Below are positions 25,219 through 33,636 of a DNA stretch of 35,884 bases, piece by piece; position 1 is the first letter of the stretch, and every line of letters starts with the position of its first letter. The stretch comes from Flavobacterium sp. UBA7665. GTDB taxonomy: Bacteria > Bacteroidota > Bacteroidia > Flavobacteriales > Flavobacteriaceae. The position numbers and the translations under genes are program-made. Location: NCBI GenBank assembly GCA_002483285.1, contig DLHP01000035.1, forward strand, positions 7,025 to 42,908. Reading direction: 5' to 3'. Below the pieces are notes generated by a model. It was not told where the DNA came from. It saw only the letters and a list, made by a program, of their open reading frames with translations, and did not search any database.

Positions 25219-26853
25219 TTATTTTTCTATCTCCCGAAGATTTTCCATTTTCTTATGTTCAAGAAATCCTTTGATGTCTTCAAAGTGCTCTTTTACACGT
25301 TTGTTGCCAAATTCAAAAACTTTGGTGGCCAATCCGTCGAGGAAATCACGGTCGTGTGAAACCAATATCAAAGTACCGTCGAAATCGCGCAGCGCATCCT
25401 TGATGATGTCTTTGGTTTTCATGTCGAGGTGGTTGGAAGGTTCATCGAGGATGAGCAGGTTTACCGGTTCGAGCAGCAATTTAATCATCGCCAAACGCGT
25501 CTTTTCGCCGCCCGAAAGCACTTTTACTTTCTTGGTAACGTCGTCGCCATGAAACATAAAAGCGCCCAAAATGTTCTTGATTTGCGTGCGGATGTCGCCC
25601 ACAGCAATATTGTCTATGGTTTCAAAAATAGTGGCATTCTCATCGAGCAACGATGCTTGGTTTTGCGCGAAATAGCCGATTTGTGCATTGTGACCGATAT
25701 CGACCGAACCGCTGTTGATCTCGATTTCTTTCATGATGGCCTTGATCATCGTAGATTTTCCTTCTCCGTTTTTTCCCACAAAAGCGACTTTGTCCCCGCG
25801 TTCAATGACGATATTGGCATCCTTGAAAATAAGATGGTCGCCGTACGATTTCTCTAAATCCTTGACCACGACAGGATATTGCCCCGAGCGGACGGCAGGC
25901 GGAAATTTGAGTTTCAAGGCCGAAGTATCGACCTCATCCACTTCAACAATCGTCAATTTTTCAAGCATCTTGACGCGCGATTGCACGGCGTCGGTTTTAG
26001 AGAACGTTCCTTTAAAACGGTCGATGAATGCCTGGTTGTCGGCTATCATCTTTTGCTGCTCGTCGTAGGCTTTTTGCTGATGGATACGGCGGTCTTTTCG
26101 CAATTCGAGGTAGTGCGTATATTTGGCTTTGTAGTCGTAAATGCGGCCCATCGTGACTTCGATTGTGCGGTTGGTGATGTTGTCTACAAACGCGCGGTCG
26201 TGCGAAATGACCACGACGGCTTTGGCAGAATTGATCAAAAAATCCTCGAGCCACTGGATACTTTCAATGTCCATGTGATTCGTTGGCTCATCGAGCAGGA
26301 TCAGGTCGGGTTTGCGCAGCAGGATTTTGGCGAGTTCGATTCGCATACGCCAGCCACCAGAAAACTCGGAGGTTTGGCGTGTAAAGTCGGATCTTTCAAA
26401 ACCGAGCCCGACAAGTATTTTCTCTACTTCGGCTTCGTAGTTGACTTCTTCAATCGCGTAAAATTTCTCGCTTAAATCAGACACGCGCTCGATGAGTTTC
26501 ATATAATCGTCGGATTCGTAATCGGTGCGCACGGTGAGTTGCTCGTTGAGATCGTCGATTTCTGCCTTCATTTTAAAGATTTCGCTGAACGCTTTTGAGG
26601 CTTCTTCCATGACCGTCGACCCATCTTTGGTGAGCAGGTGCTGTGGCAGGTAAGCGATAACGGCTTCTTTGGGTGCAGAAATGCTTCCCAATGAGGGTTT
26701 GCTTTCGCCGGCAATAATCTTGAGCAGTGTGGATTTTCCGGCGCCGTTTTTCCCCATCAGCGCTATTTTGTCGTTTTCATTGATGGCGAAAGAAACTTCG
26801 CTGAAGAGTGTGGTTCCGCCAAACTGGACGGCAATATCGTTGACTGTGATCAT
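25219..26853 (-). CDS. ABC-F family ATPase
   Basis: A 544-residue protein with two ABC domains and no membrane segment. Walker A motifs are GKNGAGKS (about 34-41) and GKNGEGKS, signatures FSGGWRMR and LSGGEKTR, and both Walker B strands read ILLDEPTNH or LILDEPSNH. A charged helical linker lies between them (KDRRIHQQKAYDEQQKMI). It lacks the long C-terminal coiled coil of Uup, so it is a different ABC-F subfamily, close in length to YbiT and EttA. ABC-F proteins act on the ribosome and some protect it from antibiotics. The frame extends upstream by 33 codons, but MITVNDIAVQFGG matches the family start and follows the -7 element by 20 bases. Confidence 0.92.
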   Translation of the reverse strand: MITVNDIAVQFGGTTLFSEVSFAINENDKIALMGKNGAGKSTLLKIIAGESKPSLGSISAPKEAVIAYLPQHLLTKDGSTVMEEASKAFSEIFKMKAEIDDLNEQLTVRTDYESDDYMKLIERVSDLSEKFYAIEEVNYEAEVEKILVGLGFERSDFTRQTSEFSGGWRMRIELAKILLRKPDLILLDEPTNHMDIESIQWLEDFLINSAKAVVVISHDRAFVDNITNRTIEVTMGRIYDYKAKYTHYLELRKDRRIHQQKAYDEQQKMIADNQAFIDRFKGTFSKTDAVQSRVKMLEKLTIVEVDEVDTSALKLKFPPAVRSGQYPVVVKDLEKSYGDHLIFKDANIVIERGDKVAFVGKNGEGKSTMIKAIMKEIEINSGSVDIGHNAQIGYFAQNQASLLDENATIFETIDNIAVGDIRTQIKNILGAFMFHGDDVTKKVKVLSGGEKTRLAMIKLLLEPVNLLILDEPSNHLDMKTKDIIKDALRDFDGTLILVSHDRDFLDGLATKVFEFGNKRVKEHFEDIKGFLEHKKMENLREIEK

Positions 26854-26873
26854 CGTGTCTTTTTTTGAAGCGG

Positions 26874-26881
26874 CAAAGATA
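26874..26881 (-). promoter_or_regulatory. -7 element TAtcTTTG of the second ABC-F gene
   Basis: TATCTTTG on the minus strand matches TAnnTTTG and supports ATG 26853 as the start. No TTG is seen at the expected distance. Confidence 0.5.
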
Positions 26882-26961
26882 AGCATTAGCCACGGTAAAC
26901 TTTTAAATTGCCTTGAGGGATTTTTTACAGAAATTCTACAGCGCCATTCCAACCGTATTTC

Positions 26962-26969
26962 TATATTTG
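26962..26969 (+). promoter_or_regulatory. -7 element TAtaTTTG of the outer-membrane protein gene
   Basis: TATATTTG matches the consensus without a TTG partner. Transcription would start near 26975, leaving a leader of about 57 bases. Confidence 0.5.
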
Positions 26970-27031
26970 GTAATCTTAAAGTTTTCTTAACGAATCATCA
27001 GGAATGCTACAAGATCAAAACCAAAACAAAT

Positions 27032-28312
27032 ATGAAAAAACTTTCACTCTTATTGCTCATCTGTTGTTGCCAGACCTTTGCCCAAATTTCTTTTGAAAAG
27101 GGCTATTTCATCAACAATGCAGGGCAGCGCACCGAATGTTACATAGAAAATATTGACTGGCGCAACAACCCGACTACCTTCAACTATAAATTGAACCAGG
27201 GAGACGGTGAGGCAAAAACAGAGAACATCATGGGTGTTTCAGAATTCGGAATCGATAACCAAAGTATGTACAAGCGCTTCGAGGTTCGGATAGAGCGCTC
27301 GCAAAACACCACCAATCAACTACAAAAATCAAAAAGCCCCATCTGGAAAAACGAGACGTTATTCTTACACGCGCTGGTGATTGGAGAGGCCAGCTTGTAC
27401 AATTACCTGGACGGCAACACCAACAAGTATTTTTACGAAACGAAAAAAAACCCCATTGAACAGTTGGTCTATATCCGTTATTTGGAAGACTCGGGGATGA
27501 AAGACGGCTTGAATAGCTATAGTGAAAGCATCCAGCAAAACAACCAGTTTCGGCAGCAATTGCTCAACAATGTGAACTGTGGCCTGACCGAGAACGATTT
27601 CAAATCGCTCGATTACAATCGCAACACACTCGTCAAACATTTTGCCGCATACAATGCTTGCTTGGGGACAGCTGACGCCAAATCGGCTACCAATTACGAC
27701 GCGGTTTCCAGAAAGGATCGGGAAACTTTTGCGTTGCGCGTGCAAACCGGAATCTACAACGCAAAGGTGAGTATTTCAGACCCACAAAATTTTTACGACA
27801 AATCTACCGACCTTAGCCAGATGGTTTTCAAGGCAGGGCTCGAAGCCGAATACATTCTTCCTTTTAATAAAGGCTCCTGGAGTTTAATTGTCAATCCTAC
27901 GTATCAAAAATTCTCGTCCACTAAAAATTTCTTAGGTTTTTCTGGTTTTCCCGGCCCTAACAATCAAATTTTCTACACGGTAAAGATGGATTACTCTTCT
28001 ATTGAAATTCCGTTTGGTGTAAGGCGTTACTTCTACATCAACAGTGCTTCGCGCCTTTTTGTCAACGCCACTTACGTGATTGATTTGTCAAACGGCGGCA
28101 GCTTAGAATTTACCAACACCCAGGGCTTGATGAACGCTGCCGACAAAATGGGAATCAGCAGCAGGAACAATTTTGCAATCGGTGCCGGTTACTCGTATAA
28201 ACGTTTTAGCGGGGAACTCAAATATAATTTCACAAGACAACTAAGTGAACGGATTTCTTGGGATATCGGTTATTCCTCCGTCGGATTGAACCTCGGTTTC
28301 AAACTCCTCTAA
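27032..28312 (+). CDS. Putative outer-membrane beta-barrel protein
   Basis: This 426-residue protein has a signal peptide (KKLSLLLLICCCQTFAQ). The mature part starts ISFEKGYFINNAGQRTECYIENIDW, a strand-rich N-terminal domain of the kind found in Flavobacterium surface proteins. The C-terminal half has alternating strands ending in aromatic or hydrophobic residues (FALRVQTGIYNAKV, WSLIVNPTYQKF, IEIPFGVRRYFYIN, RLFVNATYVIDL, NFAIGAGYSYKRF, YSSVGLNLGFKLL), typical of a barrel in the outer membrane. The function is unknown. The frame is open for another 360 bases upstream, but that part overlaps the ABC-F gene on the other strand and carries no domain. Confidence 0.8.
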   Translation: MKKLSLLLLICCCQTFAQISFEKGYFINNAGQRTECYIENIDWRNNPTTFNYKLNQGDGEAKTENIMGVSEFGIDNQSMYKRFEVRIERSQNTTNQLQKSKSPIWKNETLFLHALVIGEASLYNYLDGNTNKYFYETKKNPIEQLVYIRYLEDSGMKDGLNSYSESIQQNNQFRQQLLNNVNCGLTENDFKSLDYNRNTLVKHFAAYNACLGTADAKSATNYDAVSRKDRETFALRVQTGIYNAKVSISDPQNFYDKSTDLSQMVFKAGLEAEYILPFNKGSWSLIVNPTYQKFSSTKNFLGFSGFPGPNNQIFYTVKMDYSSIEIPFGVRRYFYINSASRLFVNATYVIDLSNGGSLEFTNTQGLMNAADKMGISSRNNFAIGAGYSYKRFSGELKYNFTRQLSERISWDIGYSSVGLNLGFKLL

Positions 28313-28313
28313 C

Positions 28314-28348
28314 AAAAAAAAGACTGTCTCGCGATAGTCTTTTTTTTT
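28314..28348. terminator. Bidirectional terminator between convergent genes
   Basis: A run of eight A then GACTGT (28314-28327) pairs with ATAGTC and a T-run (28334-28347), around CTCGCG. It begins one base after the stop of the barrel gene and lies just before the stop of the GNAT gene. Confidence 0.9.
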
Positions 28349-28350
28349 AC

Positions 28351-28896
28351 TTATTGGTTTTTCTCCTTGGGATTCTTGATTTCATACCACGAACACATCA
28401 CTTTTTCGTGCTTGTCTTCATACAGGAAATCGTTGACGAAATGCATCCCACATTTCTCCATAATGCGCTGTGAGCCGGTATTGCCGTGCTCAAAAGAAGC
28501 ACAGATGGTATCGAGATTCATTTCATTAAAGCCAAAATCAACAAATGCCTTTGCCGACTCATAGCCGTAGCCTTTTCCCCAATGCTTTTTGATGAAACGG
28601 TAGCCCAAGTCGTAAAACCGTTCATGACCGTTGACATTGCTTTCTAGTTTAAGCCCACACCAACCAATAAATTCGCCGGTTTCCTTAAGGATGACGGCCC
28701 ATCGGGCAATGCCGTTGTCTATGTACTGTTGGCGGAGCACGGCGATGATCTCGCGACTTTGTTCTATGCTGGTCACTGGATTTTTTCCCAGGAAGCGGTG
28801 AACATCCGGGTCTGAATCGAGTGCAAACATGCCCGCATCGTCAGACGCAACGATTTCGCGCAACAGTAATCTTGGGGTTTCTATCGCAGTTCTCAT
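28351..28896 (-). CDS. GNAT family N-acetyltransferase (RimJ/RimL type)
   Basis: This 181-residue protein has the RimJ/RimL acetyltransferase pattern: IETPRLLLREIVASDD at the N-terminus, IEQSREIIAVLRQQ, the central strand GEFIGWCGLKLES, and the acetyl-CoA loop FIKKHWGKGYGYESAKAFVDFGF (about 111-133). The last part has the NTGSQRIMEKCGMHF motif. The substrate may be a ribosomal protein N-terminus or a small amine. It starts two bases after the DUF2007 gene, so both are one operon. Confidence 0.9.
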   Translation of the reverse strand: MRTAIETPRLLLREIVASDDAGMFALDSDPDVHRFLGKNPVTSIEQSREIIAVLRQQYIDNGIARWAVILKETGEFIGWCGLKLESNVNGHERFYDLGYRFIKKHWGKGYGYESAKAFVDFGFNEMNLDTICASFEHGNTGSQRIMEKCGMHFVNDFLYEDKHEKVMCSWYEIKNPKEKNQ

Positions 28897-28898
28897 CT

Positions 28899-29117
28899 TT
28901 AAATACTAATCCTGAAGGCTTCAATCACAGCATGCACTTTAGAGTAGCTGTTTTGTTGGATAAACAATTCTACGGCTTGGTCACTAGTACCAAAACCCGC
29001 CAATCTGCCCGATTGGATGTTGTCTTTGAGCACCACATCGACACCCACGGCTTCTATTTTTTCTTTGAGTGCGAGCGCGAGGATTTCACTGCCCGAGAAT
29101 ATTTTAATCAATCCCAT
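28899..29117 (-). CDS. DUF2007 protein
   Basis: This 72-residue protein has the DUF2007 (putative signal-transducing) pattern: a short strand LIKIFSGSE, a helix EILALALKEKIEAVGVDVVL, and then DNIQSGRLAGFG, QAVELFIQQNS and a C-terminal helix VHAVIEAFR. The fold is similar to a small ferredoxin-like alpha/beta unit. It has no known enzymatic role. It is placed between a helicase-like gene (39 bases upstream) and the GNAT gene (2 bases downstream), all on the minus strand. Confidence 0.8.
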   Translation of the reverse strand: MGLIKIFSGSEILALALKEKIEAVGVDVVLKDNIQSGRLAGFGTSDQAVELFIQQNSYSKVHAVIEAFRISI

Positions 29118-29156
29118 GGTTTTTGTTTTTATTGGTAAGGTCTATACAATCGTGTT

Positions 29157-29777
29157 TTATTCCTCTTCTTCGGTTTCAAAAAAAGTGGGTTCGAGCATTA
29201 TTTTGTCGGCGAGCACTTCTACTTTTTCGGTCGCAGCCGATGCAAAAAAGAGGCGCTGCGTCTTCTCTGCGCTATCCGACAAGCGTTGTACAATCGCATC
29301 CATCCGGTTGCGGAACAAACGGTCGGCATCGTCCACGATGAACATCTTAATCGTATTCATATTGAAGCCCGCCGTTGCGAACAGTTGGTTGACTTTGCCC
29401 GGCGTGCCAATGAGTACGTCGAGCCCAAGTGAAATATGGTTTTTGTCGAAATCGGTATCGCCTTTTTCGTTGACGCCGAACACGCGCAAATCGGTGTAGT
29501 TGCCAAACGTCTTGAAAAGCGAAGCCATTTCGAGCATTTTCTCTTTGTCTTCTACGATGATCAAAGCGCGCGTGCTTTCACCTATGGCCTTCTCTAGTTT
29601 TTGAATCACATTGATTACAATGGTGGTCGTTTTTCCCGAACCTTCGGGTGCGATTACCACACAGTCGGCGCCACTTTTAATTGTAGAAAAAGTAGCCAAT
29701 TGGATTTCGTTGGCCTCCGTGAGCTCGTTTTCGAGGAGCGCTTTTTGGAGGTTTGGATTTATTTTTTTTAGATTCAT
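29157..29777 (-). CDS. Single-domain DEAD-box-like helicase, lacks the second RecA domain
   Basis: This 206-residue protein covers only the first RecA-like domain of a DEAD-box helicase. A Q-motif region (ELTEANEIQLATFSTIKSGAD) is followed by Walker A APEGSGKT (43-50), GTPGKVN (about 124-130), motif II as VDDADRL rather than DEAD (DDAD 149-152), and motif III as FASAA instead of SAT. It ends in an acidic tail FFETEEEE. No second domain follows in any frame. It may act as an ATP-binding partner of another helicase. The clean ends suggest a stable short form rather than recent decay. Confidence 0.8.
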   Translation of the reverse strand: MNLKKINPNLQKALLENELTEANEIQLATFSTIKSGADCVVIAPEGSGKTTTIVINVIQKLEKAIGESTRALIIVEDKEKMLEMASLFKTFGNYTDLRVFGVNEKGDTDFDKNHISLGLDVLIGTPGKVNQLFATAGFNMNTIKMFIVDDADRLFRNRMDAIVQRLSDSAEKTQRLFFASAATEKVEVLADKIMLEPTFFETEEEE

Positions 29778-29784
29778 TTTTTAT

Positions 29785-29814
29785 AGTCAAAAGTCAAAAG
29801 TCGAAAGTCGAAAG
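29785..29814. repeat. Heptanucleotide tandem array (AGTCAAA/AGTCGAA)
   Basis: Two AGTCAAA units and two AGTCGAA units lie just upstream of the helicase-like gene. A matching inverted array is found 95 bases away at 29909-29936. Confidence 0.85.
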
Positions 29815-29908
29815 CCATCGATTGGCCTTTGTTATTTTCTTCATTGACTGGTTTTCTCAATAGTTACTTGTTTGGTAATTGTCATTGTGGAGCGCGAAAA
29901 TTCTTCTC

Positions 29909-29936
29909 TTTGGACTTTCGACTTTCCTCTTTCGAC
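29909..29936. repeat. Heptanucleotide tandem array, inverted copy (TTTCGAC)
   Basis: TTTGGAC, TTTCGAC, TTTCTTC-like and TTTCGAC units are complementary in type to the array at 29785-29814. The array ends four bases before the stop codon of the response regulator gene. Confidence 0.75.
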
Positions 29937-29940
29937 TCAA

Positions 29941-31104
29941 TTATTTGCTCGCAAACAACTGCACATCACTTTCAGAAATCTCACTCCCGCCAAGGATAAT
30001 CAGCCTTTCGACTACATTACGCAATTCGCGGATGTTGCCGGTCCAATCGTATTCCTGCAACAATTTGATCGCGGCAGCCGAAAACGATTTGCGCGCGTTG
30101 CCCTGTTCTAAAGCAATCTTCTCTGTAAAATGTTCAATCAACACCGGAATATCGTCGCGGCGGTCGTTGAGCGCCGGAACTTTGATTAAGATTACCGCCA
30201 GCCTGTGGTACAAATCCTCGCGGAAACGCCCTTCGGCAATCTCGGTCTTGAGGTTTTTATTGGTGGCCGCGATGACGCGCACGTTGACTCTGATGTCTTT
30301 GTCGGCGCCTACCCTTTGGATGAGATTTTCCTGTAGTGCGCGTAAAACCTTAGCTTGCGCCGCCAGGCTCATGTCACCGATTTCGTCGAGGAAAATGGTG
30401 CCGCCGTCGGCTGCCTCGAATTTTCCGGCGCGGTCGCGAACGGCCGAGGTAAATGCGCCTTTAACGTGACCGAACAATTCACTTTCTATGAGTTCGCTCG
30501 GGATGGCGGCGCAGTTGACTTCAATCAGCGGGAAATCGGCGCGTTCGCTTTTTTCGTGCAATTGGTGTGCGACGAGTTCCTTTCCCGTACCGTTTGGGCC
30601 CGTAATTAAAACACGGGCTTCGGTAGGCGCGACTTTCTCGACCATCAGCTTGATTTGGTTAAGGGCATCGGACTCGCCTATCATCTCGTAATTCTTACTG
30701 ACTTTTTTCTTGAGGATTTTGTTCTCCACGACGAGTTGCTTTTTGTCTAAAGCGTTGCGTACGGTGTTGAGCAAACGGTTCAAATCGGGTGGTTTGGAGA
30801 TGTAATCGAACGCGCCGAGTTTCATGGCGTGGATGGCGGTTTCCATATCGCCGTGGCCTGAGATCATGACCATGGGGATTTCGGGTTTGATTTTCTTGAC
30901 CGCTTCGAGCAATTCGATTCCGTCCATTTTGGGCATTTTGATGTCGCACAAAACCAGGTCGTAATCGGTGGTTTTGATTTTCTCTAAACCTTGGATGCCG
31001 TCTTCGGCGTCTTCTACTTTATAGGTGTTGTTTTCCTCGGAGAGGATTTTGGTGAGGACGCGACGGATGGAGATTTCGTCTTCTATGATGAGGATTTTGG
31101 ACAT
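29941..31104 (-). CDS. Sigma-54-type response regulator without a DNA-binding domain
   Basis: This 387-residue protein has a receiver domain (1-120) with IIEDE, phospho-acceptor Asp54 (LVLCDIKMPKMDG), Ser82 and Lys104 (YISKPPD). The NtrC-type AAA+ domain has Walker A GPNGTGKE (about 169-176), the sigma-54 loop as GAFTSA (216-221) rather than GAFTGA, and Walker B GGTIFLDEIGD (234-244). The region after NIRELRNVVERLIIL is cut short and ends QLFASK, with no Fis-type helix-turn-helix. Proteins of this class activate sigma-54 RNA polymerase. Without the DNA-binding part it may act from solution, or need a partner. No sensor kinase is adjacent. An 8-base tandem array directly precedes its start. 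Confidence 0.92.
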   Translation of the reverse strand: MSKILIIEDEISIRRVLTKILSEENNTYKVEDAEDGIQGLEKIKTTDYDLVLCDIKMPKMDGIELLEAVKKIKPEIPMVMISGHGDMETAIHAMKLGAFDYISKPPDLNRLLNTVRNALDKKQLVVENKILKKKVSKNYEMIGESDALNQIKLMVEKVAPTEARVLITGPNGTGKELVAHQLHEKSERADFPLIEVNCAAIPSELIESELFGHVKGAFTSAVRDRAGKFEAADGGTIFLDEIGDMSLAAQAKVLRALQENLIQRVGADKDIRVNVRVIAATNKNLKTEIAEGRFREDLYHRLAVILIKVPALNDRRDDIPVLIEHFTEKIALEQGNARKSFSAAAIKLLQEYDWTGNIRELRNVVERLIILGGSEISESDVQLFASK

Positions 31105-31110
31105 GGATTT

Positions 31111-31150
31111 AGTGCCTGAGTGCCTGAGTTGCTGAGTGCCTGAGCACCTA
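31111..31150. repeat. Octanucleotide tandem array (AGTGCCTG)
   Basis: Units AGTGCCTG, AGTGCCTG, AGTTGCTG, AGTGCCTG and AGCACCTA follow the start codon complement of the response regulator by six bases. The array therefore fills its translation-initiation region. Confidence 0.85.
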
Positions 31151-31251
31151 GAAATCGGAGCAGTGTTATGAGCCGCAAGTTAATCAGAATTGGCTTATTG
31201 GATACATAATTATGCAATGATTAAGAAAAATTTGTTTGGATACGGAAGCTC

Positions 31252-31331
31252 TAGCCCTGATGGAAGCGGCATCCTTTTGTTCCGCTTCTTTAGCGGACAA
31301 AAGATATAGCGTACAGCAGGTTCCCGGCTCC
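31252..31331 (-). repeat. Dispersed hairpin repeat A, copy 5
   Basis: On the minus strand it runs from GGAGCCGGGAACCTGCTGTAC to ATCAGGGCTA. The central stem is CTTTTGTCCGC paired with GCGGaACAAAAG, with one extra base. It lies between two inverted octanucleotide arrays, downstream of the permease gene. Confidence 0.85.
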
Positions 31332-31335
31332 TAAC

Positions 31336-31367
31336 CTCAGGCACTAAGGCACTCCTGCACTCAGGCA
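31336..31367. repeat. Octanucleotide tandem array, inverted copy (CTCAGGCA)
   Basis: Units CTCAGGCA, CTAAGGCA, CTCCTGCA and CTCAGGCA are the reverse complement type of the array at 31111-31150. They abut the stop codon of the permease gene exactly. Confidence 0.85.
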
Positions 31368-32660
31368 CTAGTACTTCACCCACCTGAAAATTTCCTTCCA
31401 GGTTGGTTTTTTCCCATACATCAAAATGCCCACGCGGTAGATTTTTGAAGCGAACCACACCACAAACATAAAAGTCCCGAACAATATCGCGATTGATAAA
31501 ACAAGCTGCCACCAAGGTACGCCAAACGGGATGCGCATGAGCATGACGATGGGAGAAGTGAGCGGTACCATAGAAAAAACCGTGGCAATCGTGCCGTGCG
31601 GATCGTTGATGACGGTGAAAAATCCGATGTAAACGCCCAGGATTAATGGCATAATGATGGGCAACAGGAATTGCTGCGAATCGGTTTCGTTGTCTACTGC
31701 GGCGCCAATCGCGGCGTAAAAGGAGCTGTATAAAAAGTAACCGCCCACGAAATAAAGGATGAAACACGAGATCAGCGTGGCGATGGGCAGGTTCCACATT
31801 TCCTTGAGGTACATTTGCGCCATCGAGCCCGATTCCTGCATCATTTCGGGCGGGACATTCGCCGTTGGCCCGGCTTGTACGCCAAAGAATGCCGAAGCGA
31901 TGAACATGAGCGCGACGCCCAATATGGCCCAGATGAAGAATTGCAAGACGCCGGCGAGCGAAGTCCCGATGATTTTACCCATCATGAGTTGAAAAGGCTT
32001 GACCGACGAGATGATAATCTCTATGATGCGATTGGTTTTTTCCTCAATCACCGAACGCATGACCATGTTGCCGTAGATGATAATGAACATCATAATCAGG
32101 TAACCGAATACGCCGCCGATGGCGATCTTGATTTCGTTGAGGCCTTTGAGTGTGGCTTCGCCCGAGGATTTGGCCACGCTGATGTCTACTTTGGCTTCGG
32201 CATTTTTGATGGCGAGCGTGTCGAGTTTGGCGTTTTCAAAGTTGATTTGGGTGATTTTTCTTGCGATCACGTCTTCGGTGTCTGACAGGAAACTCAAACT
32301 TGGACTGTCATTGGCAATGAACTGCACCTTTTTTTGGAGCTGGTTCATGTCGGTAGCCTTTGGGATTAAGATGAGTCCAGCGTAACCCTCGGTGGTAATA
32401 CTGTCCTTGAGGATTTTGGTATCGACCGCCGAAAGGTCGAGGTAATGGTATTCTTCTGAATTTTTAAATTCCTTCGCGAAAATGCCGGTCTCGTCATGGA
32501 TGGCAATGGTTTTGACATCGGCTTTGAGCGAACCGAGATAGCCAACAAACGCGGCAATCCCAACGAACAACAACGGACTCAAAAACGTCATGACGATGAA
32601 GGACTTATTGCGGACTTTGGCGATAAATTCTCTTTTGATAATTAGGGTAAGGATGCTCAT
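31368..32660 (-). CDS. ABC-2 type transporter permease (NatB-like)
   Basis: This 430-residue membrane protein has a first membrane segment (about 20-43: FIVMTFLSPLLFVGIAAFVGYL), then an external domain of about 130 residues (KADVKTIAIHDETG and so on). Five or six further segments follow, including GVFGYLIMMFIIIYGNMVMRSVIEEKTNRIIEIIISSVKP, the conserved ABC-2 element. It fits the NatB/ABC-2 permease family, which exports sodium or other small substrates with a NatA-type ATPase. The ATPase gene lies immediately upstream on the same strand, 49 bases away, separated by a 7-base tandem array. Confidence 0.9.
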   Translation of the reverse strand: MSILTLIIKREFIAKVRNKSFIVMTFLSPLLFVGIAAFVGYLGSLKADVKTIAIHDETGIFAKEFKNSEEYHYLDLSAVDTKILKDSITTEGYAGLILIPKATDMNQLQKKVQFIANDSPSLSFLSDTEDVIARKITQINFENAKLDTLAIKNAEAKVDISVAKSSGEATLKGLNEIKIAIGGVFGYLIMMFIIIYGNMVMRSVIEEKTNRIIEIIISSVKPFQLMMGKIIGTSLAGVLQFFIWAILGVALMFIASAFFGVQAGPTANVPPEMMQESGSMAQMYLKEMWNLPIATLISCFILYFVGGYFLYSSFYAAIGAAVDNETDSQQFLLPIIMPLILGVYIGFFTVINDPHGTIATVFSMVPLTSPIVMLMRIPFGVPWWQLVLSIAILFGTFMFVVWFASKIYRVGILMYGKKPTWKEIFRWVKY

Positions 32661-32695
32661 GATAATGGTGAATTGTGAATGGTAAATGGTGAATG
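32661..32695. repeat. Heptanucleotide tandem array (GTGAATG)
   Basis: Units GATAATG, GTGAATT, GTGAATG, GTAAATG and GTGAATG start at the first base before the ATG of the permease gene. The array fills most of the gap to the ATPase gene. Confidence 0.85.
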
Positions 32696-32709
32696 AAACA
32701 ACTAACGCA

Positions 32710-33636
32710 TTAAGAGTTTTGGCTCACCGTGCGGATAAAAATGTCGTTGACGCTCGGGATTTTCTCTACAAAATGCGTGACTTGGCCACGATTGGTAAGC
32801 AATTGCAGGAGTTCGTTGGGTTTGGCGTTGCCGAGTTGGATCTCGAGTTTGAGCTCGTCGTTGAGCGACTTGAAATGGGTTTGGCCGACGGTGAATTTTT
32901 GGGTGATGTCGTACATGAGGCCTTCGACATTGTCGGATAAAATCCCCACTTCAAAACTATTGGTGCGATATTGCCTTTTGACGTCATCGAGTTTGCCTTC
33001 GATGAGTTTGTTGGACTTATGAATCAGGGCGATGTCGTCACAGAGTTCCTCGACGCTTTCCATGCGGTGGGTCGAGAAAATGATTGTGGCGCCTTGCTTT
33101 TTGAGTTCGAGGATTTCGTCCTTGATCAGGTTGGCGTTGACGGGATCGAAACCAGAAAACGGTTCGTCAAAAATCAGCAATTTGGGTTTGTGCAACACGC
33201 AAACGACGAATTGGATTTTCTGCGCCATTCCTTTAGAGAGTTCCTGTATTTTTTTGTCCCACCAACCTCTGATTTCGAGACGGTCGAACCAGTAGGTAAG
33301 TTGCTTTTTGGCTTCGCCATGCGAAAGCCCTTTGAGTTGGGCCAGGTACAGGCACTGCTCGCCTACTTTCATTGATTTGTACAAACCGCGCTCTTCGGGC
33401 AAATAGCCGATGTGTTGTACATGTTCTGGTTTGAGCCGTTCGCCGTCGAGCAGGATTTCGCCGCTGTCGGGCATTGTGATTTGGTTGATGATTCTAATCA
33501 GTGAGGTTTTTCCGGCGCCGTTTGGCCCCAGCAATCCGTAGATACTGCCTTTGGGAACCGAAAGGGAAACCTCGTTAAGCGCGACGTAGTCGCCGTATTG
33601 CTTGAGCACTTTTTTGACTTCGAGTATATTGGCCAT
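32710..33636 (-). CDS. ABC transporter ATP-binding protein (NatA-like)
   Basis: A 308-residue ABC ATPase with one nucleotide-binding domain (1-220) and a C-terminal extension (220-308) as in NatA and DUF4162 proteins. Motifs are GLLGPNGAGKTSLIRII, a Q-loop in GYLPEERGLYKSM, signature LSKGMAQKIQ, Walker B LLIFDEPFSGFDPVN and the switch His in STHRME. The signature has SKG rather than SGG, common in this group. The partner permease is encoded next, and together they form a complete exporter. The substrate is not known. Confidence 0.92.
   Translation of the reverse strand: MANILEVKKVLKQYGDYVALNEVSLSVPKGSIYGLLGPNGAGKTSLIRIINQITMPDSGEILLDGERLKPEHVQHIGYLPEERGLYKSMKVGEQCLYLAQLKGLSHGEAKKQLTYWFDRLEIRGWWDKKIQELSKGMAQKIQFVVCVLHKPKLLIFDEPFSGFDPVNANLIKDEILELKKQGATIIFSTHRMESVEELCDDIALIHKSNKLIEGKLDDVKRQYRTNSFEVGILSDNVEGLMYDITQKFTVGQTHFKSLNDELKLEIQLGNAKPNELLQLLTNRGQVTHFVEKIPSVNDIFIRTVSQNS

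Noticed and set aside
26669..27031. Upstream extension of the outer-membrane protein frame
   Set aside because: It overlaps the start of the ABC-F gene on the other strand, and a clear signal peptide begins at 27032.
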